From: an uncultured Clostridia bacterium
GTDB lineage: Bacteria > Bacillota > Clostridia > Oscillospirales > Ruminococcaceae
Assembly (NCBI GenBank): GCA_937892655.1
Contig: CALBJC010000121.1
Location: 1-17,289, forward strand
Reading direction: 5' to 3'
DNA length: 17,289 nucleotides
Shown here piece by piece: positions 14,751 through 17,289 of this stretch; positions within the stretch are counted from its first letter, which is position 1; every line of letters starts with the position of its first letter. A model generated the notes under the pieces. That model saw only the letters and a list, made by a program, of their open reading frames with translations. It was not told the origin of the DNA and made no database searches. The position numbers were made by a program, and so were the translations under genes.

Positions 14751-16225
14751 TCTGCCTCACCTACTTTCATAGTAATAGTAATGCCGTATGTTACATTACT
14801 GAAACCTGTATAACCGTTATAAGTAACATTTGCAAAGTAATCTGTGTCCTTAAGATTCTGAATAAACTGTCTTGGTTCATTCTGGTCATCAGTTTCAAGT
14901 GCAATTGATATTTCGCCATTATTATACGCAAGTGATGTAATCGTACAAATCTGGTCGTTTGGTCTCTCAGCCTTTGTGCATTCGATAATTGTATCCCATA
15001 CCTCCTGCTTGATAGCTGGATATGTGAACCATGCAGATGTAGCATTTGTAGCAGCTGCATTATAAGTCTTTATCTTTTCGAGAATATTTTTTAGCTTGTT
15101 GTTCTGAGCAATCTGTTCGTTATATGTAGCAATTTCTGATTCAACGTCAGCAATCTTATCTTCCTGTGACTTAACCTGCATATCAAGTAAGAAGATGACA
15201 CCGGCTACAACAGCAATACAAGCGATAGCTGCAAGACCTGCAGAAATGAAGAAGCCGTTTAATGCGCCTGATGAACGACCTGTCTTAGCGTCGATTTCAA
15301 GAAGGTTGATTCTTTCATTTTCCTTACGCTTGAACATTGCACCGATTGCGTTTGCAAATACAGTAAATTCAAAGTTTTCAAAACCTGTGATCTGAGCAGG
15401 TACAGGGAGAATAGATGTCTTTACATCCATTGATTCAAGAGCGTCAGTGAGCTTGATGAAGTCAAATACGTCACCATAGAATACAACGTTTCTGATGTCT
15501 TCGCCGCCTCTTACCTTACAGAACTGGTTCATTCTGAAGATGTTATCCTGCAATGCTTCGATGATGTAGTCTGTATCATCTTCGCTTGCGTAATCTTCAG
15601 GAGCAAGATTTACAAATCTTGAGAATGAAAGCTGACCATGTTCATATAGATTCATGCTCAAGAAGTTCTTATCGATCTGACAAACGAGCATTGGCATTTT
15701 TTCTTCTGCTCTCTTGTCAAGTAAAACTACACGGGTAATACAGTTACAGCTGATGTTTACAGCACGGAGTGTAACAGGCATTCTTGTAAAGAGCTTTCTA
15801 TAGCTGTCAGCAACCTCAAACGGACAAGCAGTAGCTAAAACCTTGAGGGAGTTTGGATGTTCTTCGCCAGCGTCGCCTACGATCGTAAATGAGATTGAGT
15901 AGTTGCCGTCAACACCGATTGATGCCTGCATTTCATTCTGAACGATTGAAATGAGCTGGTCGCCCTTTGCCTTTGGAACGATGAGTTCCTTGAAGATGAT
16001 AGAGCTTGATGAGAATGATACGATACCTTCCTTATCAACCATATCGTTTATCTTTAAAGTATCTGTGAGAAGCTTTGAAAGACCCTGAAGGTCTTCAACC
16101 TTACCGTTGATGATCATTCCTTCCGGAACGTCGAGTATGTATGAGCCTAAAATCTTGATCTTACCACCCGCTGGATTACCACGGATGATCTTAATCGATC
16201 TGTCAGTAATATCAAATGATAGCAT
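14747..16225 (-). CDS. pilM: PilM-PilN fusion protein of the pilus alignment complex
   Basis: A single 492-residue frame that covers two proteins usually made separately. Residues 1 to about 300 resemble PilM, an actin/FtsA-like cytoplasmic ATP-binding protein: FDITDRSIKII (4-14) is the first phosphate-binding strand-turn, and YGDVFDFIKL (250-259) lies where the second nucleotide-contact region is expected. RINLLEID (305-312) matches the INLLP motif at the N-terminus of PilN, which in other species docks into a groove of PilM. A membrane segment (about 324-347), a coiled coil (about 350-388) and a PilN-like C-terminal domain (about 390-492) follow. The start has AAAGGTGA about 9 nt upstream (complement strand, near 16235-16242), 20 nt after the pilC stop. 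The 3' end overlaps pilO by 4 nt. No frameshift or sequencing artefact is apparent. Confidence 0.88.
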   Translation of the reverse strand: MLSFDITDRSIKIIRGNPAGGKIKILGSYILDVPEGMIINGKVEDLQGLSKLLTDTLKINDMVDKEGIVSFSSSSIIFKELIVPKAKGDQLISIVQNEMQASIGVDGNYSISFTIVGDAGEEHPNSLKVLATACPFEVADSYRKLFTRMPVTLRAVNISCNCITRVVLLDKRAEEKMPMLVCQIDKNFLSMNLYEHGQLSFSRFVNLAPEDYASEDDTDYIIEALQDNIFRMNQFCKVRGGEDIRNVVFYGDVFDFIKLTDALESMDVKTSILPVPAQITGFENFEFTVFANAIGAMFKRKENERINLLEIDAKTGRSSGALNGFFISAGLAAIACIAVVAGVIFLLDMQVKSQEDKIADVESEIATYNEQIAQNNKLKNILEKIKTYNAAATNATSAWFTYPAIKQEVWDTIIECTKAERPNDQICTITSLAYNNGEISIALETDDQNEPRQFIQNLKDTDYFANVTYNGYTGFSNVTYGITITMKVGEAE

Positions 16226-16245
16226 AGTTTATATTCACCTTTCCT

Positions 16246-17289
16246 TTATCCTAAATTATTCATGTTGCCGTAAAGCATTGGGAAGATAGCTGCGAGCAAG
16301 CAAGCAACCGCACAACCCATGATGATGATCATCAATGGTTCCATGAGACCAACAAGCTTACCGATAGCTGTATCAGCTTCGTCTTCATAGTATTCAGCAG
16401 TCTTTTCAAGAATACTGTCAAGCGCACCTGATTCTTCACCTACATAGATAATTGAACAGAACATACTTTCAAAGATTTCTGTTTCTGCAACAGCCTTTGA
16501 AATTGCTGTACCCTGCTTAACGTCGTCAACAACTTTTTCGAACGCCTTATCAATGTAAGAGTTACCCAAAACTCTTGATGAACGCTCAAGACACTCTACC
16601 ATTGGAATACCACTTGAGTAAAGTGATGACATTGTTCTTGCAAATCTACCTGTATAAACTGTAGTAAGAAGCTTACCAACCTTAGGACAAATCAGAAGGA
16701 ATTTATCGATCTTGAGTCTTGTCGAAGGAATCTTCAGAACATAAACGATTACTACCGCTATAATGAATATAGCAATCAGCAATACGTACCACTTAGCAAT
16801 GATAAATTCACTGAATGCAAAGAGCGCCGCTGTAAGTGCAGGCATTTCGCCTTCACCCATAAGGCCCTTAAACTGTGGGAGAATAAATGTAAACATGCCG
16901 ATAACGAGAACAAAACACAAAACAAGCAATACAATAGGATATGTAAGAGCACCCTTGATTTTGTTGTTGAGTTTATTTTCCTTGAGGTAATGTTCACTGA
17001 GTCGGTTCATAACCATATCAAGCATACCTGATGATTCACCGGCGCCGATCATTGATAAGAAAAAGTCCGGGAAAACCCCGCCCAGTGATGCACACGCTTC
17101 ACTGAGTGACTGACCCTTCTGAACCTCTTCATAGATGTTCTGCCAGATCAGCTTGTAAGCTTTCTTTTCCTGTTCCTTAGCAAGAATATCAAGCGCCTTT
17201 ACAAGGCTCAGACCAGATGACATCATCGCACTCATCTGACGACAAGCAAACGATAAATCCTTGGTGTTGAATTTCTTGATAGTCTTTGC
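16246..17289 (-). CDS. pilC: PilC, type IV pilus inner-membrane platform protein (5'-truncated)
   Basis: GspF/PilC-family polytopic membrane protein that forms the platform on which PilB and PilT act. The frame stays open to the window edge: 18 codons lie upstream of the first visible Met codon (17233-17235) and encode KTIKKFNTKDLSFACRQ, the usual entry into the first GspF domain. About 50-60 N-terminal residues are therefore missing, and 347 are visible. Counting from that internal Met, the first GspF domain has GAGESSG (64-70) and the second VGEESG (265-270). Membrane segments are at about 98-120, 145-168 and 298-320. The order pilC, pilMN, pilO, prepilins suggests one operon whose promoter, and possibly a major pilin gene, lie beyond the right edge. 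Confidence 0.94.
   Translation of the reverse strand, partial: AKTIKKFNTKDLSFACRQMSAMMSSGLSLVKALDILAKEQEKKAYKLIWQNIYEEVQKGQSLSEACASLGGVFPDFFLSMIGAGESSGMLDMVMNRLSEHYLKENKLNNKIKGALTYPIVLLVLCFVLVIGMFTFILPQFKGLMGEGEMPALTAALFAFSEFIIAKWYVLLIAIFIIAVVIVYVLKIPSTRLKIDKFLLICPKVGKLLTTVYTGRFARTMSSLYSSGIPMVECLERSSRVLGNSYIDKAFEKVVDDVKQGTAISKAVAETEIFESMFCSIIYVGEESGALDSILEKTAEYYEDEADTAIGKLVGLMEPLMIIIMGCAVACLLAAIFPMLYGNMNNLG

Overview
The window looks like a chromosomal segment of an anaerobic, low-to-moderate-GC Gram-positive bacterium of the class Clostridia. A Ruminococcus-like gut or rumen member is my best guess from protein flavour, AT-rich spacers and strong AGGAGG-type ribosome binding sites. No rRNA or other taxonomic marker is present, so this is inference. 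There is no outer-membrane secretin (PilQ) or PilP, which fits a single-membrane cell.

Layout. (1) 1-5115, + strand: the 3' part of a very large DUF4011 / Upf1-like SF1 helicase with a Vsr-like nuclease domain and DUF3320, cut by the left window edge. It ends at a bidirectional terminator. (2) 5151-6303: a small unrecognised protein on the minus strand, divergent from ybaK (Cys-tRNA(Pro) deacylase), which is followed by a small three-helix membrane protein. A second bidirectional terminator closes this block. (3) 6413-17289: a nearly complete type IV pilus (T4P) assembly locus. pilB and pilT form one minus-strand unit. pilD (prepilin peptidase) is divergent on the + strand. A long minus-strand operon converges on pilD and reads pilC (cut by the right edge), a fused pilM-pilN, pilO, a 758-aa PilX-like prepilin, and two further prepilins. 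A third bidirectional terminator separates pilD from this operon.

How the genes work together. PilD would cleave and N-methylate the prepilins. PilB would power assembly and PilT retraction through the membrane platform PilC, with the PilM-PilN fusion and PilO as the alignment complex. The three prepilins resemble a priming/tip set: one very large protein lacking Glu at +5 (as in GspK/PilX) and two with Glu+5 (as in GspI/GspJ or PilV/PilW). All three have leaders of exactly 17 residues. No short, abundant-type major pilin is encoded here, so it probably lies upstream of pilC or elsewhere.

Most notable points: the 758-aa prepilin, whose exported part looks like a stack of beta-helix rungs and may be a tip adhesin; the PilM-PilN fusion; a perfect 16-bp palindrome between pilB and pilD; and loss of signature residues in the PilB N-terminal domain, in the PilT AIRNLIRE motif and in the helicase nuclease domain. 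No tRNA, rRNA, CRISPR array or insertion sequence was seen, and no gene-free stretch exceeds about 120 bases.
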